This document shows positions 55,842-64,000 of a stretch of DNA of 64,000 nucleotides, piece by piece. Made by a program: the position numbers and the translations under genes. Every line of letters begins with the position of its first letter. Positions within the stretch are counted from its first letter, which is position 1. The notes beneath the pieces are model-generated. The model ran no database searches and was not told the origin of the DNA. It was given only the letters and a program-made list of their open reading frames with translations. The DNA lies in contig NZ_CP029482.1 of NCBI RefSeq assembly GCF_003151075.1, forward strand, positions 2,542,001 to 2,606,000. Reading direction: 5' to 3'. This DNA is from Pseudomonas sp. 31-12. Its GTDB lineage: Bacteria; Pseudomonadota; Gammaproteobacteria; Pseudomonadales; Pseudomonadaceae.

Positions 55842-55936
55842 CCATCGCGAGCAGGCTCGCTCCCACATTGGGTCTTCGCCAGGTTGAGCTCTGTGTTCGA
55901 CACCATTCCCTGTGGGAGCGAGCCTGCTCGCGATGG
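55842..55936. repeat. REP doublet, GTGGGAGCGAGCCTGCTCGCGA family
   Basis: Arms CCATCGCGAGCAGGCTCGCT and inverse around a ~45-bp loop, between cysS and the sigma-54 activator (convergent). Confidence 0.9.
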
Positions 55937-55970
55937 TCTCCAGCCGAACGCAAACAGTGCGGCCTGCTTG

Positions 55971-57818
55971 TCATTCAGCCTGGCGCAACCGCTTGTATAA
56001 GGTGTTGCGGCTGACTCCGAGACGCCGGGCGAGGTGCGAAATATTCCCCCCAGCCGCCTGCAACAACCGATTCAAATCCTCGGCATCATTCAAATCCACC
56101 GCCAGCGGCTCTTGCGATTCCACCGGCTCCATCTCCAGATCGACAAAAAAATCATCCGGCAAATGCTCCGGCCGTACCGGTTGTTCTTCGGCCATGGCCA
56201 GCGCCACCTGCATCACGCTGCTGACCTGACGTAAATTCCCTGGCCACGGGTGGCGGCCGAACAACTCCATCACTTCACGGCTCAATCCGGCCCACTGCGA
56301 TGGCTCGCGATGCTGTTCCCACAAGCGCTTGAACAGCGCCTGTTTGTCACTGCGTTCCCTGAGCGGCGGTAATTCCAGGGTCAAGCCGCCGATCCGGTAA
56401 TAAAGATCCTCACGAAACCGGCCGAGCTGCACCTGTTCGCGCAACGAACGGTTGGTCGCCGAGATGATGCGGATGTCCACCGGGAACAGCTCGCTACTGC
56501 CCACCGGTTGCACGCAACGTTCCTGCAACACCCTCAGCAGCCGTGCCTGGGTCGGTAGCGGCATGTCGCCGATTTCATCGAGAAAGAGGGTGCCTTTGTC
56601 AGCCTTGCGGATCAGACCGATGCTGCCTTTCTGGTTGGCGCCGGTGAATGCACCTTTCTCGTAGCCAAATAACTCGGATTCCACCAGTTCAGCGGGGATC
56701 GCTGCACAGTTGACGGCAATGAACGGTTGTTTGCTTCGCGAACTGGCCTGATGCAGGGCTTTGACGAAGACTTCCTTGCCGACCCCGGTTTCACCGTGGA
56801 TCAACAGCGGAATGTCTTTTTCCAGCAAGCGCTCGGCCTGGCGTACGGCTTTTTCCACGCGACTGTCGCCGAAATGCAGGGTATTTAGGCTGATCGCAGC
56901 GGGCGCGGCCACGGCCGGTTCCGCGCTTTTGGTTTCAGAAAACAGTCTAGCTTGAATCGGCATCTGTTTCGGCCGTTTCAACAGGCATTGAAAACGGTTG
57001 CGCCCGGAGGCTTGCAGCGCAAAAGGCAGGCCTTCCGGCTGGTTCAGCAATTCCAGCAGCGACACCTTGAATAGGCTCTCGACACTGACCCGGGACAGGC
57101 TGATACCCAGCAGATTGTCAGCCCGGCGATTGGCGGACAGCACCTGGCCGGTTTCATCGAAGATCAACAAGCCGGCCCATTGGCTGTCGAGGTTGTTCAA
57201 CCCGGTGTTGAAGGTCAGTTGAAAATGCTGGCCGTGGAAGAGGTTGAGGATCAGCCGGTTTTCCACGGTCTGGCTCATCATCTTGACCATGCCGAGGGTG
57301 TGGGACGGCGGAAGGTAGCTGTCGCTGGACACGTCCAGCACCGCGATCACCTTGCGTTCGGCATCGAAAATCGGCGCGGCGGAACCGGTCATGAAGCGGT
57401 TGGCCTTGAGGAAATGCTCATCGTGCTCGATGTGCACCGCTTGCTCGCAGGCCAGGGCAGTGCCGATCGCGTTGGTGCCGCTGCAACGCTCCATCCAGCT
57501 GGCGCCGGCGCTAAAGCCGCGGGTCAGGCTCGGCTCGATAAAACGCTGGGTGCCCCAGGACGTCAGCACCTGGCCCTGATTGTCGGCGAGCATGATCAGG
57601 CAATTGGAGTTGCTCAGGATATTTTCGTAGTACGGCAGGACTTCCTGGTGGGTGGTCTGCACCAGGGAATGCTGGCTTTCCAGCAACTGGGCGATGCCTT
57701 CGGCCGGGAGCTGATCGAACGCCGGGGCGCTTTGATGGTTGAGGCCGAACGCGCGACAGCGGGACCAGGAGTCCTGGATGATGGTGTCGTGGGACAAAAC
57801 GGGGGCAGGTGCGGCCAT
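55971..57818 (-). CDS. Sigma-54-dependent activator, AcoR-like (GAF-PAS-AAA+-Fis)
   Basis: 615 aa. The N-terminus includes DSWSRCRAFGL and a GAF domain (about 70-190, ERCSGTNAIGTALACEQAVHI). A PAS-like segment follows (LLIFDETGQVLSANRRADNLLGIS). The AAA+ core has Walker A HGETGVGKEVF, the sigma-54 loop ESELFGYEKGAFTGA, Walker B GTLFLDEIGDMP and REDLYYRIGGLTLELPPLRERSD. The C-terminal Fis helix is NLNRLL..GNISHLARRLGVSRNTLYKRL. There is no receiver domain, so the GAF domain probably senses a metabolite. It is divergent from the glycerol-type transporter, whose -24/-12 promoter and repeat array make it the likely target. Confidence 0.93.
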   Translation of the reverse strand: MAAPAPVLSHDTIIQDSWSRCRAFGLNHQSAPAFDQLPAEGIAQLLESQHSLVQTTHQEVLPYYENILSNSNCLIMLADNQGQVLTSWGTQRFIEPSLTRGFSAGASWMERCSGTNAIGTALACEQAVHIEHDEHFLKANRFMTGSAAPIFDAERKVIAVLDVSSDSYLPPSHTLGMVKMMSQTVENRLILNLFHGQHFQLTFNTGLNNLDSQWAGLLIFDETGQVLSANRRADNLLGISLSRVSVESLFKVSLLELLNQPEGLPFALQASGRNRFQCLLKRPKQMPIQARLFSETKSAEPAVAAPAAISLNTLHFGDSRVEKAVRQAERLLEKDIPLLIHGETGVGKEVFVKALHQASSRSKQPFIAVNCAAIPAELVESELFGYEKGAFTGANQKGSIGLIRKADKGTLFLDEIGDMPLPTQARLLRVLQERCVQPVGSSELFPVDIRIISATNRSLREQVQLGRFREDLYYRIGGLTLELPPLRERSDKQALFKRLWEQHREPSQWAGLSREVMELFGRHPWPGNLRQVSSVMQVALAMAEEQPVRPEHLPDDFFVDLEMEPVESQEPLAVDLNDAEDLNRLLQAAGGNISHLARRLGVSRNTLYKRLRQAE

Positions 57819-57846
57819 GACAGTCAGCCTCTGAATAACGCTTTTA

Positions 57847-57854
57847 TTGTTGTT
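57847..57854 (-). promoter_or_regulatory. Hfq/Crc-type motif in the activator leader
   Basis: Minus strand AACAACAA within AACAACAATAAAAG, 29-36 nt upstream of the activator ATG. It fits the AAnAAnAA catabolite-repression motif; it lies in the leader rather than on the ribosome site. Confidence 0.45.
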
Positions 57855-57868
57855 ATAGGTATTTCCCT

Positions 57869-57958
57869 TGTGGGAGCGGGCTTGCTCGCGAAAGCAGTGG
57901 GGCAGTCGACATCAACATTGACTGATCTACCGCTTTCGCGAGCAAGCCCGCTCCCACA
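57869..57958. repeat. REP doublet in the activator/transporter divergent region
   Basis: Arms TGTGGGAGCGGGCTTGCTCG and inverse. It lies between the activator leader and the repeat array of the transporter promoter, and may insulate the two. Confidence 0.9.
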
Positions 57959-58011
57959 GGTTCTGTAATTCTGGCCTTGCTTAAAGGGAGGCACAAAGCC
58001 CCAGTAGAGTG

Positions 58012-58082
58012 TTGTTCACTATTGTTCATTGTCAACGGCTGGATTGTTCAATTGTTCAGTCGCGGTTGTTCATTTCTGTTCA
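58012..58082 (+). promoter_or_regulatory. Array of six direct TTGTTCA-type repeats (activator binding region)
   Basis: TTGTTCA begins at 58012, 58022, 58044, 58052 and 58066, with a sixth CTGTTCA at 58076; an inverted TTGAACA follows at 58109. The array ends 65 bp upstream of the -24 element, the usual distance for sigma-54 enhancer sites. The likely ligand is the Fis-type HTH of the AcoR-like protein. Confidence 0.75.
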
Positions 58083-58146
58083 GCAACGAAAGCGGTTTTG
58101 TCGCTGCCTTGAACATTTTCAAGGTAGTTCAACAACTTACATTTTT

Positions 58147-58162
58147 TGGCATGAAACTCGCT
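58147..58162 (+). promoter_or_regulatory. Sigma-54 (-24/-12) promoter of the glycerol-type ABC operon
   Basis: TGGCATGAAACTCGCT against TGGCACG-N4-TTGCW: the invariant GG and GC are correctly spaced, with two mismatches. The first ORF begins 46 bp downstream. Confidence 0.75.
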
Positions 58163-58187
58163 CTACAGCCTGGGTCGCTTGACTCCA

Positions 58188-58200
58188 AATAATAAAAAGG
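58188..58200 (+). promoter_or_regulatory. Hfq/Crc catabolite-repression motif overlapping the first ribosome site
   Basis: AATAATAA (58188-58195) runs into AAAAGG, the Shine-Dalgarno of the ATPase gene at 58208. It is a perfect AAnAAnAA match at the position where Hfq with Crc blocks ribosome entry. Confidence 0.65.
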
Positions 58201-58207
58201 CCGAGCC

Positions 58208-59302
58208 ATGTCATTAACCCTGGAGCACGTCAGCCGCACCGTCGAGGGCCAGACCTGGATCGACGATGCGTGCCTGAGTTTCGAACCCGGATCCTTCAAC
58301 GTTTTGCTCGGGCGCACGCTGTCCGGCAAGACCAGTCTCATGCGCCTGATGGCCGGGCTGGACAAGCCTGACAGCGGCCGCATCCTGATGAACGGCGTCG
58401 ACGTCACGCAGCGCCCGGTGCGTTTGCGCAATGTGTCGATGGTCTATCAGCAGTTCATCAACTACCCGACCATGACCGTCTTCGACAACATCGCTTCGCC
58501 ATTGCGCCAGGGCGGTGTTTCCAACGAGCTGATCCAGAGCAAAGTGCTGGAAACCGCGAAGATGCTGCGCATCGAGAAGTTTCTTCAGCGCTATCCGCTG
58601 GAACTCTCCGGCGGCCAGCAACAACGTACTGCGATGGCCCGAGCGTTGGTCAAGGATGCCGAACTGATCCTGTTCGACGAGCCGCTGGTCAACCTCGACT
58701 ACAAGTTGCGCGAAGAACTGCGTCAGGAAATGCGCGAGCTGTTCAAGGCCCGGCACACCATTGCCATCTACGCCACCACCGAACCCAATGAAGCGCTGGC
58801 CCTGGGCGGCACCACCACCATTCTTCACGAAGGCCGGGTGATCCAGAGCGGCAAATCCTCGGAGGTCTATCACCAGCCAAAAACCGTGCTGGCTGCCGAA
58901 TTGTTCTCCGAGCCGCCGATCAATCTGATGCCGGGCCGCATCGCCGGAAACGAAGTGAGCTTCGCCAATTTCGTGCATTTCCCATTGAATGTGGATTTGC
59001 GCCCTGTCGGCGAGGGCGAGTTCCGTTTCGGCGTGCGCCCAAGCCATATCTCACTGGTGCCGAGCAACGACGATGACCTCGAACTCGCGGTGACCGTCGA
59101 GGTCGCCGAGATCAGCGGTTCGGAAACCTTCCTGCATGTGCGCAACGAGCATTTCCTGCTGGTGCTGCACTTGCCCGGCGTTCACGAATACGACGTCGAT
59201 GCGCCGATCCGGATCTATATCCCGACCCATAAACTGTTTGTGTTCGATGCGCAGGGGCGGCTGGTCCAGGCGCCCGGTCGCCGCATCGCGAGGGTTGCCT
59301 GA
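58208..59302 (+). CDS. glpS: ABC transporter ATP-binding protein 1 (GlpS-like)
   Basis: 364 aa. Walker A LLGRTLSGKTS, Q-loop VYQQFINYPTMTV, canonical signature ELSGGQQQRTAMARAL, Walker B LILFDEPLVNLD, and H-loop replaced by ATTEPNEAL (Thr-Glu where most have His-Asp). The C-terminal regulatory domain includes FRFGVRPSHISLVP. It pairs with the ATPase encoded next, as in the rhizobial GlpST pair of glycerol importers. The identification rests on gene order: two ATPases, two permeases, a DUF2160 protein and a binding protein. Confidence 0.85.
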   Translation: MSLTLEHVSRTVEGQTWIDDACLSFEPGSFNVLLGRTLSGKTSLMRLMAGLDKPDSGRILMNGVDVTQRPVRLRNVSMVYQQFINYPTMTVFDNIASPLRQGGVSNELIQSKVLETAKMLRIEKFLQRYPLELSGGQQQRTAMARALVKDAELILFDEPLVNLDYKLREELRQEMRELFKARHTIAIYATTEPNEALALGGTTTILHEGRVIQSGKSSEVYHQPKTVLAAELFSEPPINLMPGRIAGNEVSFANFVHFPLNVDLRPVGEGEFRFGVRPSHISLVPSNDDDLELAVTVEVAEISGSETFLHVRNEHFLLVLHLPGVHEYDVDAPIRIYIPTHKLFVFDAQGRLVQAPGRRIARVA

Positions 59303-60417
59303 TGGCCGAAATCCGTTTGCAGAACCTCGCCCACAGCTACACCAGCACGCCGACCGGTCCCGAGGATTACGCGATCCGCGAGATGGACCACGTCTGGGAG
59401 CAGGGCGGTGCTTATGCCTTGCTCGGGCCTTCGGGCTGCGGCAAGTCGACGTTGCTCAACATCATTTCCGGGTTGCTCAGCCCGTCCCAGGGCCAGGTGC
59501 TGTTCGACAGCAAAGTGGTCAATGACCTGACTCCCGAGAAGCGCAATATCGCCCAGGTTTTCCAGTTTCCGGTGGTGTACGACACCATGACGGTGTTCGA
59601 CAACCTGGCGTTCCCGCTACGCAATCAAGGCATGGCCGAAGCAAAAATTCACAGCAAGGTGCAGGAAATTGCCGAGGTCCTTGACCTTCAAGCGCTGCTG
59701 AGCAAAAAGGCGCGCAACCTCACTGCCGATGAAAAACAGAAAGTCTCCATGGGCCGTGGGCTGGTGCGCGACGACGTCTCGGCGATCCTGTTTGATGAGC
59801 CGCTGACGGTAATCGACCCGCACCTGAAGTGGAAACTGCGGCGCAAGCTCAAGCAGATCCACGAGCAGTTCAACATCACCATGGTCTACGTCACCCATGA
59901 TCAGCTCGAAGCCTCGACCTTCGCCGACAAGATCGCGGTGATGTACGGCGGCCAGATCGTGCAATTCGGCACCCCGCGGGAATTGTTCGAGCGGCCGACC
60001 CACACCTTTGTCGGCTATTTCATCGGCAGTCCGGGAATGAACCTGATCGAGGTGCAGCCACAACCGGGCGGCGTCGGTTTTGCTTCGACGCACCTGCCTT
60101 TGTCCGACGCGCAACAGAAACGCATCGCCGAATCGGAATGGAAAACCCTGAAGGTCGGCATCCGTCCGGAGTTCGTGCACGTGTGGGACGAGCCGTTCGA
60201 TGACGCGATGCAGGCACAAGTCGTACACGTCGAAGACCTCGGCACCTACAAGATCATGACCCTGAACCTCGACGGCGCGCCGTTGAAAGTGCGTCTGGCC
60301 GAAGACAAACCGGTGCCGGAAGGCACGGCCTGGATCAGCTTCCCGGCGCAGTGGTTGATGGTCTATGCGGACGATTACCTTCTGCCAGCGCAAGCCAATC
60401 ATGAGGTGCAGCCATGA
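59302..60417 (+). CDS. glpT: ABC transporter ATP-binding protein 2 (GlpT-like), degenerate signature
   Basis: 371 aa; ATG shares one base with the previous stop. Walker A LLGPSGCGKST, Q-loop VFQFPVVYDTMTV, Walker B AILFDEPLTVIDP and H-loop VTHDQLEAS are canonical. The signature reads NLTADEKQKVSMGRGL in place of LSGGQ-x-QR, so this half-site should be weak. The ATPase encoded upstream has the opposite pattern (good signature, altered H-loop), so the pair probably forms an asymmetric dimer with one active site. It overlaps the next gene by 4 bp. Confidence 0.85.
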   Translation: MAEIRLQNLAHSYTSTPTGPEDYAIREMDHVWEQGGAYALLGPSGCGKSTLLNIISGLLSPSQGQVLFDSKVVNDLTPEKRNIAQVFQFPVVYDTMTVFDNLAFPLRNQGMAEAKIHSKVQEIAEVLDLQALLSKKARNLTADEKQKVSMGRGLVRDDVSAILFDEPLTVIDPHLKWKLRRKLKQIHEQFNITMVYVTHDQLEASTFADKIAVMYGGQIVQFGTPRELFERPTHTFVGYFIGSPGMNLIEVQPQPGGVGFASTHLPLSDAQQKRIAESEWKTLKVGIRPEFVHVWDEPFDDAMQAQVVHVEDLGTYKIMTLNLDGAPLKVRLAEDKPVPEGTAWISFPAQWLMVYADDYLLPAQANHEVQP

Positions 60418-61280
60418 ACAAGGTGCAGAACAACAAGGCCTGGTGGCTGGTGCTGCCGGTGTTTCTGCTGGTGGCGTTCAGTGCGGTGATCCCGATGATG
60501 ACCGTGGTCAACTACTCGGTGCAGGACATCTTCGACCAGTCCAGCCGCTACTTCGTCGGCGCCGACTGGTACAAGCAGGTGCTGCTCGATCCACGGTTGC
60601 ACGACTCGCTGCTGCGGCAATTCATCTATTCCGCCTGCGTATTGCTGATCGAAATCCCCCTGGGCATCGCCATCGCCCTGACCATGCCGACCAAGGGCCG
60701 CTGGTCGTCGCTGGTGCTGATTATCCTGGCGATTCCGCTGCTGATTCCGTGGAACGTGGTCGGCACTATCTGGCAGATTTTCGGTCGTGCGGACATCGGT
60801 CTGCTCGGGGCCAGCCTCAAGGCGATGGGCATCAACTACAACTACGCGGCCAACACCATGGACGCCTGGGTCACGGTGCTGGTGATGGACGTCTGGCATT
60901 GGACGTCGCTGGTGGCGCTTTTGTGCTTCTCCGGGTTGCGGGCGATTCCGGACGTGTATTACCAGGCCGCGCGGATTGACCGGGCATCGGCCTGGGCGGT
61001 TTTCCGACACATCCAGTTGCCCAAGCTCAAGAGCGTGCTGCTGATCGCGGTGATGCTGCGCTTCATGGACAGTTTCATGATCTACACCGAGCCCTTCGTC
61101 CTCACGGGCGGCGGACCGGGGAATGCCACGACCTTCTTGAGTCAGACCTTGACTCAGATGGCTGTAGGGCAATTCGACCTCGGCCCGGCGGCAGCTTTCT
61201 CGCTGGTGTACTTCCTGATCATCCTGTTGGTGTCCTGGCTGTTCTACACCGCCATGACTCACTCTGACGCCAACCGCTGA
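60414..61280 (+). CDS. glpP: ABC transporter permease (GlpP-like)
   Basis: 288 aa, six helices; the first is WWLVLPVFLLVAFSAVIPMMTVV. EAA loop: YYQAARIDRASAWAVFRHIQLPKL. It is of the carbohydrate-type MalF family, and acts with the permease encoded 8 bp downstream. Confidence 0.85.
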   Translation: MNKVQNNKAWWLVLPVFLLVAFSAVIPMMTVVNYSVQDIFDQSSRYFVGADWYKQVLLDPRLHDSLLRQFIYSACVLLIEIPLGIAIALTMPTKGRWSSLVLIILAIPLLIPWNVVGTIWQIFGRADIGLLGASLKAMGINYNYAANTMDAWVTVLVMDVWHWTSLVALLCFSGLRAIPDVYYQAARIDRASAWAVFRHIQLPKLKSVLLIAVMLRFMDSFMIYTEPFVLTGGGPGNATTFLSQTLTQMAVGQFDLGPAAAFSLVYFLIILLVSWLFYTAMTHSDANR

Positions 61281-61288
61281 GGTCCGCC

Positions 61289-62089
61289 ATGAGCAAGAGA
61301 AAGCTGATTCCGTTGCTGATCTACATCCTGTTCCTGCTGGTGCCGATCTACTGGCTGCTGAACATGTCCTTCAAGAGCAACACCGAAATCCTCGGCGGTC
61401 TGACGCTGTTTCCGCAGGATTTCACCTTTGCCAACTACAAGGTGATCTTCACCGATCCGAGTTGGTACAACGGTTACCTCAACTCGCTGTACTACGTGAG
61501 CCTGAACACGATCATTTCCCTGAGCGTGGCGTTGCCGGCGGCCTACGCGTTCTCGCGCTATCGCTTTCTGGGTGACAAGCACCTGTTTTTCTGGCTGCTG
61601 ACCAACCGCATGGCGCCACCGGCGGTGTTCCTGTTGCCGTTCTTCCAGCTGTATTCCTCGATCGGTTTGTTCGACACGCACATCGCGGTGGCCCTGGCCC
61701 ACTGCCTGTTCAACGTGCCGTTGGCGGTGTGGATTCTTGAAGGCTTCATGTCCGGCGTTCCGAAAGAAATCGACGAAACCGCTTACATTGACGGCTACAG
61801 TTTCCCCAAGTTCTTCGTGAAGATCTTCGTCCCGCTGATCGGCTCGGGGATCGGCGTCACGGCGTTCTTCTGCTTCATGTTTTCCTGGGTCGAACTGCTG
61901 CTGGCACGGACGCTGACATCGGTGAACGCCAAACCGATTGCGGCGGTGATGACCCGCACGGTCTCGGCGTCCGGCATCGACTGGGGCGTGCTGGCGGCGG
62001 CGGGGGTATTGACCATCCTGCCGGGCATGCTGGTGATCTGGTTTGTTCGCAACCACGTGGCCAAGGGCTTTGCCCTGGGCCGGGTCTGA
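61289..62089 (+). CDS. glpQ: ABC transporter permease (GlpQ-like)
   Basis: 266 aa, MalG-type. N-terminal helix LIPLLIYILFLLVPIYWLLNMSF, ANRMAPPAVFLLPFF in the middle, and EAA loop EIDETAYIDGYSFPKFFVKIFVPLI. Second membrane subunit of the importer. Confidence 0.85.
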   Translation: MSKRKLIPLLIYILFLLVPIYWLLNMSFKSNTEILGGLTLFPQDFTFANYKVIFTDPSWYNGYLNSLYYVSLNTIISLSVALPAAYAFSRYRFLGDKHLFFWLLTNRMAPPAVFLLPFFQLYSSIGLFDTHIAVALAHCLFNVPLAVWILEGFMSGVPKEIDETAYIDGYSFPKFFVKIFVPLIGSGIGVTAFFCFMFSWVELLLARTLTSVNAKPIAAVMTRTVSASGIDWGVLAAAGVLTILPGMLVIWFVRNHVAKGFALGRV

Positions 62090-62096
62090 GGAGCTG

Positions 62097-62372
62097 ATGA
62101 TGGAATGGATGAGCTGGACTGTCCCCACGGCGGCGTTCTTCATCGCCATTGGCCTGATCCTGGCGGGCATGACGACCTGGGAATTACGTTCGCCGAGTGT
62201 CCCTCGGCGTGGTTTCTTGCCGATTGCCACCACCCGTGGCGATCGGCTGTTTATCGGTCTTCTCGGCAGCGCCTACCTGCATTTGCTGGTAATCGGCGTC
62301 ACCGACTGGAGCATCTGGGTTGCGTTCGCGTTGTCCCTGGTGTGGCTGTTGGCTGTGATGCGTTGGGGCTAG
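62097..62372 (+). CDS. glpU: DUF2160 small membrane protein (GlpU-like)
   Basis: 91 aa; start ATG 62097 with TGAGGAG upstream, and a second in-frame ATG at 62100. Two or three helices (PTAAFFIAIGLILAGMTTWEL; LFIGLLGSAYLHLLVIGV; WIWVAFALSLVWLLAVM-like end). The family is found almost only between permease and binding-protein genes of glycerol-type ABC clusters. Its precise role is unknown. Confidence 0.82.
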   Translation: MMEWMSWTVPTAAFFIAIGLILAGMTTWELRSPSVPRRGFLPIATTRGDRLFIGLLGSAYLHLLVIGVTDWSIWVAFALSLVWLLAVMRWG

Positions 62373-62420
62373 TCGAAATCGATCGGCAATGTTGCTCCGA
62401 AAATCAAACAGGAGGTCTCT

Positions 62421-64000
62421 ATGTTCGACAAAAACAATAAGCTGCGACATAGCATTTCATTGGCAGCCATGCTGGCACTCAGCGGTCTGAGCGCTTCGGC
62501 CTGGGCCGATGCCTACGAAGACGCCGCGAAGAAATGGATCGGCAGCGAATTCAAACCGTCCACCCTCACGCCCGAGCAGCAGCTCGAAGAGCTGAAGTGG
62601 TTCATCAAGGCCGCGGAGCCTTTTCGCGGGATGAGCATCAAGGTGGTTTCGGAAACCATCGCGACCCACGAATATGAATCCAAAACCCTGGCCAAGGCCT
62701 TCACCGAAATCACCGGGATCAAGCTGACCCACGACTTGCTGCAGGAAGGCGACGTGGTGGAAAAGCTGCAAACCCAGATGCAGTCGGACAAAAACATCTA
62801 TGACGGTTGGGTCAACGACTCGGACCTGATCGGTACGCACTTTCGCTACGGCAAGACCGAATCGATCACCGACCTGATGGCCAACGAAGGCAAGAACTTC
62901 ACTTCGCCGACCCTGGACCTCAAGGACTTTATCGGCATTTCGTTCACCACTGCACCGGACGGCAAGATCTATCAATTGCCTGACCAACAGTTCGCCAACC
63001 TGTACTGGTTCCGCGCCGACTGGTTCGAACGGCCGGAGCTCAAAGCCAAGTTCAAGGAAAAGTACGGCTACGAATTGGGTGTGCCGGTGAACTGGTCGGC
63101 CTATGAAGACATCGCCAAGTTCTTCAGCGAAGACGTCAAGGAGATCGACGGCAAACGTGTCTACGGGCACATGGACTACGGCAAGAAAGACCCGTCTCTC
63201 GGCTGGCGCTTCACCGATGCCTGGTTCTCCATGGCCGGTGCCGGCGACAAAGGCATTCCCAATGGCTTGCCGGTGGACGAGTGGGGCATCCGCGTCGAGG
63301 ATTGCCACCCGGTCGGTTCCAGCGTGACCCGTGGCGGCGACACCAACGGCCCGGCGGCGGTCTATGCGACGCAGAAATACGTCGACTGGCTCAAGGCCTA
63401 CGCACCACCGGAAGCGGCAGGCATGACCTTCTCCGAATCCGGCCCGGTGCCGTCCCAAGGCAACATCGCCCAACAGATCTTCTGGTACACCGCGTTCACC
63501 GCCGACATGACCAAACCGGGCCTGCCGGTAATGAACGCCGACGGCACGCCGAAATGGCGGATGGCGCCATCTCCACGCGGACCGTATTGGGAGGAGGGCA
63601 TGAAGCTGGGGTATCAGGATGTGGGTTCCTGGACGTTCATGAAATCCACGCCTGAGAAGCAGAAACTGGCGGCCTGGCTCTATGCGCAATTCGTGACCTC
63701 GAAAACTGTGTCGCTGAAGAAAACCATCGTCGGCCTGACGCCGATTCGTGAGTCGGACATCAACTCGCAAGCCATGACCGACCTGGCACCGAAACTCGGC
63801 GGCCTGGTCGAGTTCTATCGCAGTCCGGCCCGCGTGCAATGGACCCCGACCGGGACCAACGTGCCGGACTATCCACGCTTGGCACAACTGTGGTGGAGCC
63901 ACATCGCGGAAGCGGCCAGTGGCGAGAAGACTCCGCAACAGGCGCTGGATGGCCTGGCCAAGGATCAGGACGCGATCATGGCGCGTCTGGAACGCTCGAA
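62421..64000 (+). CDS. glpV: ABC transporter substrate-binding protein (GlpV-like), cut by window edge
   Basis: ATG 62421 after AGGAGG; 526 codons are visible with no stop before the end. Signal peptide to about ASAWA-DA (residue ~29). The mature protein has FRGMSIKVVSETIATHEYESKTLAKAFTEITGIKLTHDLLQEGDVVEKLQTQ, then NIYDGWVNDSDLIGTHFRYG and WFRADWFERPELKAKF, typical of the large (~580 aa) binding proteins of this transporter class. It would capture glycerol or a related polyol in the periplasm. Only the last few dozen residues are missing. Confidence 0.85.
   Translation, partial: MFDKNNKLRHSISLAAMLALSGLSASAWADAYEDAAKKWIGSEFKPSTLTPEQQLEELKWFIKAAEPFRGMSIKVVSETIATHEYESKTLAKAFTEITGIKLTHDLLQEGDVVEKLQTQMQSDKNIYDGWVNDSDLIGTHFRYGKTESITDLMANEGKNFTSPTLDLKDFIGISFTTAPDGKIYQLPDQQFANLYWFRADWFERPELKAKFKEKYGYELGVPVNWSAYEDIAKFFSEDVKEIDGKRVYGHMDYGKKDPSLGWRFTDAWFSMAGAGDKGIPNGLPVDEWGIRVEDCHPVGSSVTRGGDTNGPAAVYATQKYVDWLKAYAPPEAAGMTFSESGPVPSQGNIAQQIFWYTAFTADMTKPGLPVMNADGTPKWRMAPSPRGPYWEEGMKLGYQDVGSWTFMKSTPEKQKLAAWLYAQFVTSKTVSLKKTIVGLTPIRESDINSQAMTDLAPKLGGLVEFYRSPARVQWTPTGTNVPDYPRLAQLWWSHIAEAASGEKTPQQALDGLAKDQDAIMARLERS

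Overview
The window is chromosomal DNA from a fluorescent Pseudomonas, most likely the P. fluorescens group. The evidence is a GC-rich genome with dense gene packing, two Pseudomonas-type small RNAs (PrrF and a CrcZ/X/Y-family RNA), many REP-type inverted-repeat pairs of the families GTGGGAGCGGGCTTGC, GTGGCGAGGGAGCTTGC and TGTAGCAGCTGGCGAAGCC, the lpxH-ppiB / glnS-cysS arrangement, and a complete liu (leucine/isovalerate) locus. I saw no prophage, IS element, CRISPR array, tRNA or rRNA.

Layout. 1-3.9 kb: start of a type VI secretion vgrG, a YebC-family regulator, a leucine-rich-repeat protein kinase, and a frameshifted ZapE/AFG1 ATPase. 4.1-10.6 kb: a Csu-type chaperone-usher pilus operon with four spore-coat-U subunits, chaperone, usher and two-domain tip protein. 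10.8-18.5 kb: a catabolic operon encoding a PotFGHI-like ABC importer and a three-subunit FAD/[2Fe-2S] amine or opine dehydrogenase, with a divergent IclR regulator. 18.7-21.7 kb: an ECF sigma/anti-sigma pair divergent from a catalase-like peroxidase and a cytochrome b, with two matching divergent ECF promoters. 21.9-24.6 kb: an M14 carboxypeptidase, the iron-responsive sRNA PrrF, a DUF6124/DUF3077 protein, and a LexA-like S24 regulator that lacks the usual nucleophilic serine.

24.7-34.2 kb: the leucine degradation locus liuABCD, liuE and liuR with a divergent acyl-CoA synthetase, LiuR-type palindromes, and a CrcY/CrcX-like sRNA between the synthetase and liuE. 34.4-40.3 kb: a LysR regulator with an acyl-CoA dehydrogenase, a phosphate-binding-like/OmpA fusion protein, exonuclease III and a GNAT acetyltransferase. 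40.4-45.8 kb: tamAB. 46.0-50.9 kb: a MarR-controlled EmrAB-type tripartite efflux operon. 51.1-55.8 kb: lpxH, ppiB, glnS, cysS. 56.0-64.0 kb: an AcoR-like sigma-54 activator divergent from a glycerol-type ABC transporter operon (GlpSTPQUV-like), whose last gene runs off the window.

Regulatory logic links several regions. The CrcY-like RNA carries repeated A-rich Hfq/Crc-binding motifs. The same motif type overlaps the ribosome-binding site of the first glycerol-transporter gene and lies in the leader of its activator, so the window holds both a catabolite-repression sponge and likely targets. The glycerol-type operon has a -24/-12 promoter preceded by six direct TTGTTCA-type repeats. The efflux operon has a palindrome placed exactly in the promoter spacer. 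The catalase and sigma-factor promoters share one sequence and spacing.
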